In this document: positions 9,338 to 18,311 of the stretch, one piece after another | How the letters are laid out: each line of letters opens with the position of its first letter | How positions within the stretch are numbered: position 1 is the first letter of the stretch | Assembly: GCA_017792465.1 (NCBI GenBank) | Contig: CP051234.1 | Coordinates: forward strand, 1,304,606-1,368,605 | Reading direction: 5' to 3' | Length of the DNA stretch: 64,000 nucleotides | From: Filomicrobium sp. | GTDB lineage: Bacteria > Pseudomonadota > Alphaproteobacteria > Rhizobiales > Hyphomicrobiaceae | The notes under the pieces: generated by a model | Database searches by the model: none | What the model was told of the DNA's origin: nothing | Seen by the model: the letters and a program-made list of their open reading frames with translations, nothing else | Translations under genes and position numbers: made by a program

Positions 9338-11692
9338 TCACATTCGCTTGGGGAAGTGCCGCCGATAAAGCGAAATGGTCGCCGGCAGGACGACCAGCTG
9401 GGCGATGAGCGAGGCAAACAGGCAGACGGCCGTCAGTTCGCCAAACAGTCTCAACGACGGCAGATCGGAGAGCATCGTGACGCCCAGGCCGAGCGCCAGA
9501 ATGATGGTCGTCATCACAACCGGCGGACCGATATGGTGGGCGGTCTTGCGCAAGGCCTGAAGCTGGTGGCCGCGCGGTTCGGGCAATCGCTCTTCTTCCA
9601 AATGGTAGCGGTTCAGGAAGTGAATGGTCGAGTCGATCGCCAATGAGAATGCAACCGTGATGGCGACGATCGACGCAAACTGCATCCCTTCGCCGAAAAG
9701 CCACAGGAGGGCACCGGTTGCAAAAATCGGGAATAGCGACGGCAAGACGCTTGCGACGCCAGCCAGTACCGAACGCAGCGCCAGCCCCAAGAAAATGAAG
9801 ATGACGAACATGTCGCCGACCAGACCGATATTGAGTTCGGAGATCAACGTCGCGGAGTTGCGCGCGGCAATCGCCGGCAGCCCGGTGACGGACAATTTGT
9901 AATCGGGGTGCGCCTTGCGAACGCTTTCGAGGGCCTCATCGATCTTTTCGACGACGGGCAGGATCTTGCTGGCGTCGATGTCGGGAAGGCGGGCGGTGAC
10001 GAGCACGGCTTTCTGGTCTGCCGACAAGAAGCGACGCACGAGGTGCTCGGGGAGAATTTCGACGTACTTCTTGACGTTCTCGACGTTGTCTTCGCCGGCT
10101 TCAGCAAGCCAGCGTCTGAGGCTCTCGACCGACCAGACGTTGCCTAACCCCGCACGTTTTTCGAGAACCCGATGGGCCTCGGCAATGGTCGCCAGCGTTT
10201 CTTCGTCGTAGAGCGTCGCGTCGCGGCTCGCGCCTTCGGCCTTCTGCGGCAGCTCGATCATGACGTGGACAGGGTTGGCGCCGGTCAGCTTCTTATCGAG
10301 ACGGGCCGAACCTGCCAACGCCTGCTCCTGGTCGGGAACCTGATCGGCAAGGCGATAGCGCGGTTCAAGACTGGCGTAGGCGAGCCCGGTCAGGATGACA
10401 GCGGCGATCCCGAGAGCGCTCAGCAGTACAGGATTTCTGGCGCTGAACATCACGACCGTATCGGTCACGCGCTGCAGGACGCCCACTCCACCGCGCTCAT
10501 CTTCAGGATGTGCGAGCGTTTTGGTCTCTTTCCGGACGAGCAGGACCGCGAGCGTCGGGACAACAACTGCGACCGCGATATACGAAATACCGACGGCCAG
10601 AAGCGCGGCCTTGCCGAAGGTGCGGATGAGCGCCGATTCTGCGAGCGACAACGACAGGATCGCGATGGCTGCGTTCATGGCGGTCAACAAGCAGGCCGGG
10701 GCGACATCAAGCACGGCATCGCGCGCAGCCTGGAAACGGTCCTCGCCCGCCATCACAGCGCGTCGCACAGCCAGCACAAGGTGCATCGAATCGGAGAAGC
10801 CCTGTACCAGGATCAAAGGCGTCAGCACGTTGATGAAGAGGTTGAGGCGGAAGTCCATCGCCCCAACGACGCCGAGCGTCCAGAGGATTGCAATGGCCGG
10901 GCCGGCAACCGCGATCAGCGTCAAAGACCAACGCCGGAAGAAGAGATAGGCGACGATCAAGCCAACCAAAAAGCCCAAGCCGTTATAGACCAGACGGTCG
11001 CGTTCGACGGCGTTGCGGATCTCTAGCTGCATGACAGGTGCGCCGGTGAACTGCACCGTCAGCCCTGAATCTGCAAAAGCGATCTTGGTTGCTTCTTCCA
11101 AGCCGCCGATGATGGTCCGCAGGCTTTGTTCTTTGACAACCTCACGGTCGAGAGAGATGACGATCAGCGCCAAACGGCCGTCATCGGACAGGAACTTGCC
11201 CTTGACGATGTCGTTTTCGCGCAGCTTCTGCAGGACTTCGTCGTAGGCGGGGCCTGCTTCCGGTAAGTCGTCCGGGACAATCGGGGCGGCATAACCTGTT
11301 TCATCTGGCTTGCCGCGCGCCGACAGCATCGAGACCAGGCCGGCGACGCCATCCGACAATTGCAATTCGATGGTCGCGTCGGCAAACCTCCTCAAAGCCT
11401 CCCGGCTCAGAAGCTTGTCGCCTTCGACGACGATCAGGACATCGAATTCGCTAGATGGAAACAGGCGTTCGATTTCTTCGTACTGGTGGAATTCCTTGGT
11501 GTCGGTTCGGAAGAGTTCCGACAGTGAATCGTCGACCTTGAGGATCGATACGCCATAGGCCGCCAAAAGCGACAGGACGAGGATGACGAGGGCTGAGATC
11601 CACGGACGCGCCAAAGCGACGAGACCGAGCTTGTCGAGACCGAAAGAGAATCTGAACGAGCGGCGCTGTTCAGGTTTGTCCGCACTCGACAT
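9338..11692 (-). CDS. RND/MMPL-family exporter (HAE3 type)
   Basis: The 784-residue inner-membrane protein has the duplicated RND layout: one helix near 30-50, a large periplasmic loop (about 55-220), a six-helix bundle (about 225-410), a second helix, a second loop (about 440-620) and a final helix bundle (about 625-775). The motif AFSLAIDSTIHFLNRYHLEE near the end and GFSDSMHLVLAVRRAV in the first half are typical of the MMPL/HAE3 group, which includes hopanoid, lipid and sterol-type exporters. No membrane-fusion or outer-membrane partner is adjacent, consistent with HAE3 proteins. The substrate is unknown. Confidence 0.85.
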   Translation of the reverse strand: MSSADKPEQRRSFRFSFGLDKLGLVALARPWISALVILVLSLLAAYGVSILKVDDSLSELFRTDTKEFHQYEEIERLFPSSEFDVLIVVEGDKLLSREALRRFADATIELQLSDGVAGLVSMLSARGKPDETGYAAPIVPDDLPEAGPAYDEVLQKLRENDIVKGKFLSDDGRLALIVISLDREVVKEQSLRTIIGGLEEATKIAFADSGLTVQFTGAPVMQLEIRNAVERDRLVYNGLGFLVGLIVAYLFFRRWSLTLIAVAGPAIAILWTLGVVGAMDFRLNLFINVLTPLILVQGFSDSMHLVLAVRRAVMAGEDRFQAARDAVLDVAPACLLTAMNAAIAILSLSLAESALIRTFGKAALLAVGISYIAVAVVVPTLAVLLVRKETKTLAHPEDERGGVGVLQRVTDTVVMFSARNPVLLSALGIAAVILTGLAYASLEPRYRLADQVPDQEQALAGSARLDKKLTGANPVHVMIELPQKAEGASRDATLYDEETLATIAEAHRVLEKRAGLGNVWSVESLRRWLAEAGEDNVENVKKYVEILPEHLVRRFLSADQKAVLVTARLPDIDASKILPVVEKIDEALESVRKAHPDYKLSVTGLPAIAARNSATLISELNIGLVGDMFVIFIFLGLALRSVLAGVASVLPSLFPIFATGALLWLFGEGMQFASIVAITVAFSLAIDSTIHFLNRYHLEEERLPEPRGHQLQALRKTAHHIGPPVVMTTIILALGLGVTMLSDLPSLRLFGELTAVCLFASLIAQLVVLPATISLYRRHFPKRM

Positions 11693-12142
11693 GTTGGTTG
11701 TCTTCCCCCCAAAGTGTCACGCTCAACTCTTCGGCGTTCCACTCAGTGTGTTTTGGTTTGCGGTATCGTCGACCGGCGCGGCCGAACTGCACGTGCCAAA
11801 ATCATGAAACTGTTTATCCGACAAGCGTTTTTCGCAAGGGATCCTGCCAGTTGTCCAGAGTTTGTGCAATTTGGGCCGTGCACGGTGGTGCGAATAGGAC
11901 AAGAACGCAACCTGACCGACGGACCTGGAAATGCGCTATTTTGCCGGGGCTTGAGCCCATTCTGCCGATCGCATAATGTCGCCTTTGCTGCCCTGCAGCG
12001 GAGCGCGGCGTCGAGCCGCGTTGGGTTGGCTCACGGTGGTGCGTGCGGCTGATCTTGATTTGATTTCGCATGTTGGATTCGATGACTCCCGATCTCCTTA
12101 AGCGGGGTCCGCATCGAACATGGTCATGGACTGGAGCATCTG
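11693..12142. other. Non-coding interval upstream of MMPL gene and tusA-like gene
   Basis: This 450-bp divergent interval must hold the promoters of both flanking genes. Short frames across it have no ribosome site and no recognisable product. I see no tRNA, riboswitch core or strong terminator. Confidence 0.5.
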
Positions 12143-12376
12143 ATGGCTGAGCCTAACAAGTCTCTCGATGTGCAGGGGCTCACGTGTCCAATTCCCGTCC
12201 TGAAAGCGAAAAAGGCGATGAAGGACGTGCCCAAGGGTGGGACGTTGGAGGTTCTGGCGACCGATCCAGGTTCGGTTGAAGACTTCGATGTGTTCTGCAA
12301 GACCACCGGCGCAAAACTTTTGGAGCAGACTTCGGAAAACGGGGTTTATCGTTTCCTGATCCGCAATGCCGGCTGA
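12143..12376 (+). CDS. TusA-family sulfur carrier protein
   Basis: The 77-residue protein has the family signature LDVQGLTCPIPVLKAKKAM, where the Cys of the CPxP motif carries persulfide sulfur, followed by LEVLATDPGSVEDFDVFCKTTG. TusA-like proteins hand sulfur to tRNA thiolation, molybdenum cofactor enzymes or sulfur oxidation. No tus, dsr or hdr genes are adjacent, so its partner is unknown. A second Cys (FCKTTG) is common in the family. It reads alone from the interval opposite the MMPL gene. Confidence 0.88.
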   Translation: MAEPNKSLDVQGLTCPIPVLKAKKAMKDVPKGGTLEVLATDPGSVEDFDVFCKTTGAKLLEQTSENGVYRFLIRNAG

Positions 12377-12648
12377 GATACGTCAGCTTGGAGTTGCTGG
12401 ATCAACTGCGCCGTTGCAAATCCTCTTCAAGCAGCAGCTTGGTGTCGAGCGACAAGGCGAGCGGTCCATCGGGTCTTTATAAGCGGCGATCCGTCTTAGG
12501 TTGGGTCTGACGCTTCATTGCTGGGCCAAGAAGGCCGCTTGACACCCAACGGCGGCGCTCGCATAAGGTTCGACTTCTCGATCGGTCTAGATCTGCCATT
12601 GCCTCCGCGCTCTTAAAAGTCGTGCGGTGCGGATCTGTTGGATCTGAT

Positions 12649-12723
12649 GGGCGGTTAGCTCAGCGGTAGAGCACACGCTTCACACGCGTGGGGTCACTGG
12701 TTCAATCCCAGTACCGCCCACCA
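12649..12723 (+). tRNA. tRNA-Val (anticodon CAC)
   Basis: A full cloverleaf can be drawn: acceptor GGGCGGT with ACCGCCC, D arm GCTC...GAGC, anticodon arm CACGC-TTCACAC-GCGTG with anticodon CAC, and T arm ACTGG-TTCAATC-CCAGT. The discriminator is A and the 3' CCA is encoded. The anticodon reads GUG valine codons. It is not followed by an integrase; the DNA just downstream is a cluster of hairpin repeats. Confidence 0.97.
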
Positions 12724-12740
12724 TTTTTCTTTTGCGCCTT

Positions 12741-12950
12741 CGGATGCCCACCGCTTCGCGGCATCCGGCGCATGACATTTCTCTTGGCCCTTCGGTTGCC
12801 CACCCCTTTGCGGAATCCGGCGTCTGACTATCCTCCGCCACCCTTCGGTTGCCCTGGCTTTTGGGCCAACACTTCCTGAAGTCGTTTTGGCTAGAGCAAC
12901 CGGGCCCTGACATTTCGCTTGGCCCTTCAGTTGCCCACACGGCAACCGGG
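12741..12950. repeat. Cluster of hairpin repeats downstream of tRNA-Val
   Basis: The roughly 400 bp between the tRNA and the next gene hold no convincing gene but several related repeats. CGGATGCC (12741-12748) pairs with GGCATCCG (12760-12767). A 31-bp unit at 12773-12803 recurs at 12908-12938 with only two differences and ends in a hairpin (GTTGCC/GGCAAC at 12930-12946 in the second copy). Between them, 12866-12890 is a 25-bp palindromic element also found near 29.4 kb. The pattern resembles REP/RUP-type palindromes; unit order is irregular, so this is not a CRISPR array. Confidence 0.7.
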
Positions 12951-13127
12951 CCATGATAATTCTCCAACAACATCGGCGCGAAGGGTCGGGGAGCAAGGCG
13001 ACCCGGTGTTGCGAAGATTACAATCGGTGTTCGTCATCGTCCTGATCGGCGGTAGACTGGTAGGTGCTGAGGCAGCTTGAGTAGACTGATGGGACAAGAT
13101 AGTTGCAACTTTAACTGGAAGCCACTG

Positions 13128-13952
13128 ATGCTTTCCTGGAGCACTGTCAAACTGTTGCTCTTGATAGCCGTGTGGCCGGTCGTTGCCGTATTTATTATCC
13201 TGGTGGGACCGGCGGGATGGCTGGCCCTCGCAATTGCCTGGCTCATTCTCGGGCTTTGCGCCCTCACCTTCGCGCTCGTTGTTTGGCCATGGCTGACGAC
13301 GTCCAATCCGGCACTTTCAATTACCGACGAAGGATTGTACGACCGGCGCATGACGCCTCGGCCCATTGCATGGGAGGACATCAGCTTTGTCTCCTATGCC
13401 CACGACGGAATTAATCTGGCGATCAACTTGACGCCTGATGCCACGCCTCGGATCCGATGGCGGTTTCCGCATAATATGACAGGGCAGAAAACGTTCTTCC
13501 ACGTCGTGTTGGCGTCGCTGGAGTTGGACGGCCGAACACCACTTGATGAATGTCTTAAACGCCGGCGAGCCCGGATGGATATGCACAGAGCCCAAGGCGC
13601 ATTGGCGATCAAACAGCTCAGCGCCGAAGGGCTCAATTCCGGCAACCTCTTCGACTTCAAGAAATCAATGCAGCATGTCTGGCTCACTCATCCGACGTGG
13701 GAGAAAAGCCCCGCCCACGACGTGAACGTCGTCGAGACGCCTGAGGGACGGCGGATCATCCACGCCTTCCTCGACGATCAACTCTTTGATCAGCAATACT
13801 CAGATTGGGATGGCAGTCTCTCGACAATCGCGCGCTTGGTCGATTTGGCGCAAGACCACAACGTCGAGGAAATCGTGATCGATAACGGAAGCGCGAACGA
13901 ACTCAGGATCGGTCAATCGCTTTTCGACGCACTGGCAGTGGCCAACGCCTGA
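13128..13952 (+). CDS. Hypothetical membrane protein with STM3941-like N-terminus
   Basis: About 274 residues. Two close transmembrane helices (VKLLLLIAVWPVVAVFIILV and LALAIAWLILGLCALTFALVVWPW) are followed by SITDEGLYDRRMTPRPIAWEDI, a pattern seen in PH-like membrane proteins of the STM3941 kind, then a soluble C-terminal domain (ETPEGRRIIHAFLDDQLFDQQYSDWDGS). The function is unknown. The ATG at 13128 follows GGAAG at about six bases; the frame is open to 13077 and an ATG at 13089 is possible. It stands alone between the repeat cluster and a convergent SnoaL-like gene. Confidence 0.6.
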   Translation: MLSWSTVKLLLLIAVWPVVAVFIILVGPAGWLALAIAWLILGLCALTFALVVWPWLTTSNPALSITDEGLYDRRMTPRPIAWEDISFVSYAHDGINLAINLTPDATPRIRWRFPHNMTGQKTFFHVVLASLELDGRTPLDECLKRRRARMDMHRAQGALAIKQLSAEGLNSGNLFDFKKSMQHVWLTHPTWEKSPAHDVNVVETPEGRRIIHAFLDDQLFDQQYSDWDGSLSTIARLVDLAQDHNVEEIVIDNGSANELRIGQSLFDALAVANA

Positions 13953-14007
13953 ATTCGCATCGGCGTGGCCTGCCTGCTCCGTCATTTGGCGGAGGCGAGA
14001 CGCACCG

Positions 14008-14469
14008 TCAAAGTCCGAGTTCGCTGAGGCTTGGGTGATCGTCCGGCCGACGGCCTTGCGGCCAATGGAACTTGCGGTCGCCCTCGGTGATCGGCACATC
14101 ATTGATGCTGGCGATCCGCTTTTGCATCAAACCTTCGGGACTGAACTCCCAGTTCTCGTTGCCATAGGCGCGAAACCAGCTGCCTGAATCATCGCGCCAT
14201 TCGTAGCAGAACCTGACGGCGATGCGGTTATCGGCATAGGTCCAGATTTCTTTGATGAGCCGATACTCAAGTTCCTTTGACCACTTGCGCCGCAGGAATT
14301 CGCGAACCTGATCGCGGCCTTTTAAGAACTCCGCGCGGTTACGCCAGACGGTATCTTCGGTATAGGCGAGCGCCACCGTATCGGGATCACGCGAGTTCCA
14401 GGCATCTTCGGCTTTGCGGACTTTTGCAGTTGCCGTTTCGAGCGTGAACGGAGGCAGAGGCGGTCGCAT
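14008..14469 (-). CDS. DUF1348-type SnoaL/NTF2-like protein
   Basis: The 153-residue protein has the conserved start [38 protein letters not shown], then [27 protein letters not shown] and a C-terminal [15 protein letters not shown], all typical of the DUF1348 group of the NTF2 superfamily. The fold forms a cup-shaped ligand site; no reaction is established for this group. The ATG at 14469 has AAAGG about eight bases before it. It lies 104 bp downstream of cynS on the same strand but is probably not part of the cyanate unit. Confidence 0.75.
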   Translation of the reverse strand: MRPPLPPFTLETATAKVRKAEDAWNSRDPDTVALAYTEDTVWRNRAEFLKGRDQVREFLRRKWSKELEYRLIKEIWTYADNRIAVRFCYEWRDDSGSWFRAYGNENWEFSPEGLMQKRIASINDVPITEGDRKFHWPQGRRPDDHPSLSELGL

Positions 14470-14572
14470 CGCGCTAGCCTTTCAAAGGGATAAAATTAAT
14501 TGGATTTCGGTCTGCAGCCGGGATCGGCTCCGGCGGCCGAAGCCGCCGGAAGCCCCCCGGACTAGCCCTGGC

Positions 14573-15013
14573 TTACCAGGACTTATAAGGAAGGAACTTG
14601 CCAGACATCTTCACTTCGATGCGGTCGCCTTTCGGATCGGGGATCTTGTCGACGTACATTTCGAAGTCGATGGCGCTCATGATGCCGTCGCCGCCTTTTT
14701 CCTGGATGAGCTCTTTCAGGGTCTCACCATAGACGCCGACGATTTCATAGAAGCGGTAGATGCATGGATCGGTCGGGATGCTTTGCTCGAACATCTTCTT
14801 GGGATATTCGGCCAGCACCGGCCCGGCCTCTTGCGGAAGCCCAAGATAGGTAACGAGCTTATCGGCCTTGTCGCGCGGCATCGAGTTCATGCCGAGGCAA
14901 GCAGACGTGACAAACACTTGCGACATGCCGACTTCTTCTGCGATCGAGGCCCAGGTGACGCCTGTCTGCTTCTTCGTCGACAGGATCATTTCGGTGACTT
15001 CAGCTTTATCCAT
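14573..15013 (-). CDS. cynS: Cyanate hydratase (cyanase)
   Basis: The 146-residue protein aligns over its whole length with E. coli CynS. The active-site residues are Arg87 and Glu90 in IYRFYEIV and Ser113 in DGIMSAIDF, matching Arg96, Glu99 and Ser122. The N-terminal helical domain and the C-terminal KFLPYKSW are present. The enzyme converts cyanate and bicarbonate to ammonia and CO2 via carbamate, in the cytoplasm as a decamer. The ATG at 15013 has AAGGAA before it. It is the last gene of the minus-strand unit below a CmpA/NrtA-type ABC transporter, which points to cyanate uptake for nitrogen. Confidence 0.97.
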   Translation of the reverse strand: MDKAEVTEMILSTKKQTGVTWASIAEEVGMSQVFVTSACLGMNSMPRDKADKLVTYLGLPQEAGPVLAEYPKKMFEQSIPTDPCIYRFYEIVGVYGETLKELIQEKGGDGIMSAIDFEMYVDKIPDPKGDRIEVKMSGKFLPYKSW

Positions 15014-15050
15014 GGTAGTTCCTTGTTTTTCCTTGAGTGATTGGATCGGA

Positions 15051-15962
15051 TCAGCTTGCGATCGAGACGAGTTTTGGACGCGATGTTGATTGGCGCTCCT
15101 TGTCGTCAGCATCATCCTTGGCAGGCCGCACCGTGACGGGCGGCTCGCCGGAATGCTCGCGATTGCCGGCGAGTTCCTTGGACCGGCGTGCGAGGAATTC
15201 CACGAGGTGGTTGCGGATCTTGTAGTAGCCCGGGTTGTGGATGATTTCGGCCCGGTCGCGGGGGCGCGGAATATCGACAACGACGCTTTCGGCTACACGG
15301 GCGTACGGCCCGTTGGTCATAAGCAGGATGCGGTCCGACAAGAGGATCGCTTCGTCGACGTCATGGGTGATCATGAACACCGTCTGCTCGGAGCCCGACC
15401 AGATGCGCGTCAGCTCATCCTGGATGGTGCCGCGGGTGAGCGCATCGAGTGCACCGAATGGCTCATCCAGCAACAACAGCTGTGGCTGGATGGCAAACGC
15501 CCGGGCGATGGAAACGCGCTGGCGCATGCCGCCGGACAGCTGAGCCGGCTTGCGATGCTCTGCCCCACCGGTCAGCCCGACCATCTCCAGATACTTTTGC
15601 GAGTGCTCGTAAACCTGAGACCGCGACCACTCCGGATGGCGGGCTCTGACGCCGAACATGACGTTCTTCAAGGCCGACAACCATGGCAACAAAGAATAGT
15701 TCTGGAACACGACGCCACGGTCGAGGCTCGGCCCGGAAACTTCCTTGCCGCCCATGACGATGCCGCCTTCGGTCGGCTGGTCGAGGCCGGCCAGGATGTT
15801 CATGATCGTCGACTTACCGCATCCCGAATGGCCGATGATGCAGACGAACTCACCTTTCTCGATTCCGAAGTTGGCGTTCTCGAAGACTGTCAACGGCTCG
15901 CCGCCTTTTGGGGCTGGGAAGCGCTTCGTCAGGCCGGTGACTTCAATGAAGGATTTAGACAA
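15051..15962 (-). CDS. ABC transporter ATPase (nitrate/cyanate type)
   Basis: The 303-residue ATPase has Walker A GHSGCGKST, the Q loop VVFQNYSLLPWL, signature LSGGMRQRVSIARA, Walker B LLLLDEPFGALD and the switch His in MITHDVDEA. This is the NrtD/SsuB/TauB-like group that powers import of nitrate, cyanate, bicarbonate or sulfonates. The C-terminal tail (NREHSGEPPVTVRPAKDDADDKE) is charged and likely disordered. I chose the TTG at 15962 because AAAGGGGA lies six bases upstream. It sits between the permease and cynS and is probably co-transcribed with both. Confidence 0.9.
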   Translation of the reverse strand: MSKSFIEVTGLTKRFPAPKGGEPLTVFENANFGIEKGEFVCIIGHSGCGKSTIMNILAGLDQPTEGGIVMGGKEVSGPSLDRGVVFQNYSLLPWLSALKNVMFGVRARHPEWSRSQVYEHSQKYLEMVGLTGGAEHRKPAQLSGGMRQRVSIARAFAIQPQLLLLDEPFGALDALTRGTIQDELTRIWSGSEQTVFMITHDVDEAILLSDRILLMTNGPYARVAESVVVDIPRPRDRAEIIHNPGYYKIRNHLVEFLARRSKELAGNREHSGEPPVTVRPAKDDADDKERQSTSRPKLVSIAS

Positions 15963-15986
15963 GACTGTCCCCTTTCGAAGGCTTGA

Positions 15987-16826
15987 TCATTCCTGGAACT
16001 GAACGGCGCGCTGGATAAACGCGAAGATCGTATCGAGAACCATTCCGACGATTCCGATCATGAGAATGGAGAAAATCACGCTCGTCAGATCGAGGTTGTT
16101 CCACTCATTCCAGACGTAGTAGCCAATGCCGGTTCCGCCCACGAGCATCTCGGCGGCGACGATCACCAGCCACGCGATGCCGATCGAGATCCGCATGCCT
16201 GTCAGGATGGTCGGAGCCGCGGCCGGGAGGATGACGAGGAAGGCCGTCTTCAAATGGCTGAGCTCATGCGTCTTGGCGACGTTGACCCAGTCCTTGCGAA
16301 CGTTGGCCACGCCAAAAGCCGTGTTGATGAGCATTGGCCAGATCGAACATATGAAGATGACGAAGATTGCGGAGGCCTGGCTGTCCTTGATGATGAAAAG
16401 CGCCAGCGGCATCCAGGCCAGCGGCGAGATCGGCCGCAGCACCTGGATGAACGGATCAAGCGCTTTGTACATGATCGGCGACATGCCAATCAGGAAGCCG
16501 ACGGGAATCGCGATCAACGCCGCCAGGAAGTAGCCCGTCAAAACGCGGTAAAGAGAATAGGCGAGCTGGATCCCGATGCCCTTGTCGTTGGGGCCATTGT
16601 CGTAGAACGGGTTGGAGAGTTCGTCGATCGCCTTGGTGATCACCTGTGAAGGTGCCGGAACACTGGCCTGCTGACCGCCACCGCCAGTCAGCATTTCATA
16701 TTCCGACAACTCCCCGGCGGACTTGGCCGCCGGGGTTGCAAGTTCCCATGCTCCCAACACCGCGATCAGCATCGCGATGGAGAGCAGGAAAGCCTTTGCC
16801 GTATCGTTGAGACTGAACGAGATCAT
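15987..16826 (-). CDS. ABC transporter permease (nitrate/cyanate type)
   Basis: The 279-residue inner-membrane protein has about six transmembrane helices and the EAA loop region near VAKTHELSHLKTAFLVILPAAAPTILTG. The fold is that of NrtB/SsuC permeases, with AWLVIVAAEMLVGGTGIGYYVWNEWNN near the end. Between the first two helices is a periplasmic loop (TPAAKSAGELSEYEMLTGGGG...), longer than in SsuC. The ATG at 16826 shares its first base with the stop of the binding-protein gene (TGATG), so the two are translationally coupled. Confidence 0.9.
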   Translation of the reverse strand: MISFSLNDTAKAFLLSIAMLIAVLGAWELATPAAKSAGELSEYEMLTGGGGQQASVPAPSQVITKAIDELSNPFYDNGPNDKGIGIQLAYSLYRVLTGYFLAALIAIPVGFLIGMSPIMYKALDPFIQVLRPISPLAWMPLALFIIKDSQASAIFVIFICSIWPMLINTAFGVANVRKDWVNVAKTHELSHLKTAFLVILPAAAPTILTGMRISIGIAWLVIVAAEMLVGGTGIGYYVWNEWNNLDLTSVIFSILMIGIVGMVLDTIFAFIQRAVQFQE

Positions 16827-18241
16827 CACGCCCGTCCGATCGGGAAGCTCTTGGCGTATTCTTCGGCTTTCTCCGGATCGAAGACCTTGCCCATGATCGT
16901 GTAGCTCTCGTAGGTCTTGTCAGGTACCGGCATGCCGAGATCCTTCATGATCTTTCCGCAATCGCCCGTGAGGTAGACCTGCTCAGCCACAGCCTTGTAA
17001 TCGACGTCGCCTTCGATGTAGCCCCAGCGCTTCATCTGGGTGAGGATCCAAACGCCCATCGAGTGCCAGGGGAATGGATCGAAGTCGATGCGGTCGGGAA
17101 CGTCTTTGACGTTGCCGAGACCATCTGCGTAGCGGCCGGTGAGCACCTGCTCGATGACCGGCACCGGCTGGTTGAGGTAGTTGGTCGGGGCGATCGCCTT
17201 GGAGATTTCTTTGCGATTTTCCTTCTTGCTGGCGAACTGGGTGCCGTCGACAAGCGCCTTGAGAAGTGCGCCGTACGTATTCGGCATCGTGTCGGCGAAT
17301 TCCTTCGAGCAAGCGAAGGCGCAGCAGGGGTGACCTTCCCAGATTTCCTTGGTCAGGATGTGGATGAAGCCGACCTTTTCCCAGACAGCGCGCTGGTTGA
17401 ACGGGTCTGGCGAGAGGTAACCATCAAGGTTGCCGGCGCGCAGGTTGGCGACCATTTCCGGCGGCGGCACAACGCGGATCTGGATGTCCTTGTCGGGGTC
17501 GAGGCCGGCTTCGGCGACGTAGTAGCGAAGCAGGAAGTTGTGCATCGAATATTCGAAGGGCACGCCGAACTTGAAGCCCTTCCACATCTTGGGATCGTTC
17601 TTGTCCTTATGATCGTTGTGGAGGACGATGGCCTGACCGTTGATGTTCTCGACGGCGGGCATGAGGAACGGCACTGCGGTGGAGCCGGCGCCCATGGTGA
17701 TGGCGAGCGGCATCGGCGTCAGCATGTGGGAGGCGTCGTATTCCTTGTTGAGCGACTTGTCGCGCGCGACCGCCCAACCGGCCGTCTTGATGACGTCGAC
17801 GTCGAGGCCGTACTTTTCGTAGAAGCCGAGCGGTTTCGCCATGATGATCGGCGTGGCGCAGGTGATGGGTACGAAGCCGACTTTCAGCTTCTTCTTTTCC
17901 GGCGGGCCAAGCTTATCGAGGATCGCTGCCTTGGCTGCATCGAGCGGGAAGACGCTGGAGACGATTGCCGCCAGCGACGATGCGCCGAGCATGGAGGCAA
18001 AGGAGCGGCGGGAGAGTTCGTTGTGACCGAAGATCGAGCGGACGACGGCGCTCTCGACGGCACGTTCTAGGATTTCCTCGCTCGATGGCGTGGCATCCAT
18101 CGCGTCGACTTCGGTCTTGGTGGTGGAGTGGTCATGCCCAGAATGGTCGTGGTGCGAAGCGCAATTGCTGCAGCCGCAGTCGGCTCCATGCCGCAAGTCG
18201 GAATTCCCGTCAAAGGGGTTGCCCAGACTCTTGCTCACCAT
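16826..18241 (-). CDS. CmpA/NrtA-type substrate-binding protein
   Basis: The 471-residue protein belongs to the CmpA/NrtA binding-protein group (KLKVGFVPITCATPIIMAKPLGFYEKYGL; DGYLSPDPFNQRAVWEKVGFI; EGHPCCAFACSKEF). Unusually, its Tat-like signal (SRRSFASMLGASSLAAIVSSVF, RR at 78-79) comes after about 75 residues of leader. That leader carries a Cys/His cluster: Cys22, Cys24, Cys27, His30, His31, His33, His36 and His38. The ATG at 18241 has a perfect AGGAGG eight bases before it. It is the first gene of the unit, about 60 bp below a sigma-54 promoter. With cynS two genes downstream, cyanate is the likely ligand; nitrate is also possible. Confidence 0.9.
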   Translation of the reverse strand: MVSKSLGNPFDGNSDLRHGADCGCSNCASHHDHSGHDHSTTKTEVDAMDATPSSEEILERAVESAVVRSIFGHNELSRRSFASMLGASSLAAIVSSVFPLDAAKAAILDKLGPPEKKKLKVGFVPITCATPIIMAKPLGFYEKYGLDVDVIKTAGWAVARDKSLNKEYDASHMLTPMPLAITMGAGSTAVPFLMPAVENINGQAIVLHNDHKDKNDPKMWKGFKFGVPFEYSMHNFLLRYYVAEAGLDPDKDIQIRVVPPPEMVANLRAGNLDGYLSPDPFNQRAVWEKVGFIHILTKEIWEGHPCCAFACSKEFADTMPNTYGALLKALVDGTQFASKKENRKEISKAIAPTNYLNQPVPVIEQVLTGRYADGLGNVKDVPDRIDFDPFPWHSMGVWILTQMKRWGYIEGDVDYKAVAEQVYLTGDCGKIMKDLGMPVPDKTYESYTIMGKVFDPEKAEEYAKSFPIGRA

Positions 18242-18311
18242 ATCAATGGCCTCCTATGTGATCGGTGTCCAAGTCCGGCCGCTGTCAGGGCCGGCGCTCG
18301 TTAACTCATTG

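Noticed and set aside
10172-11026. Long plus-strand frame across the MMPL gene
   Set aside because: It is antisense to a well-supported membrane protein, Arg/Gln-rich and without a family.
12741-12950. CRISPR array
   Set aside because: Repeat units are unequal, imperfect and irregularly spaced, and there are no cas genes.
12649-12990. tRNA-Val as the attachment site of an integrated element
   Set aside because: There is no integrase, no second copy of the tRNA end and no phage or transfer genes nearby; the repeats beside it are short palindromes.
17063-18070. Plus-strand frame of over 300 codons across the binding-protein gene
   Set aside because: Antisense shadow of a high-GC gene; the minus strand has a clear CmpA/NrtA product, ribosome site and promoter.
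16826-18241. Calling the transporter strictly a nitrate transporter
   Set aside because: The family imports nitrate, nitrite, cyanate or bicarbonate, and the only catabolic gene in the unit is cyanase, so cyanate is at least as likely.
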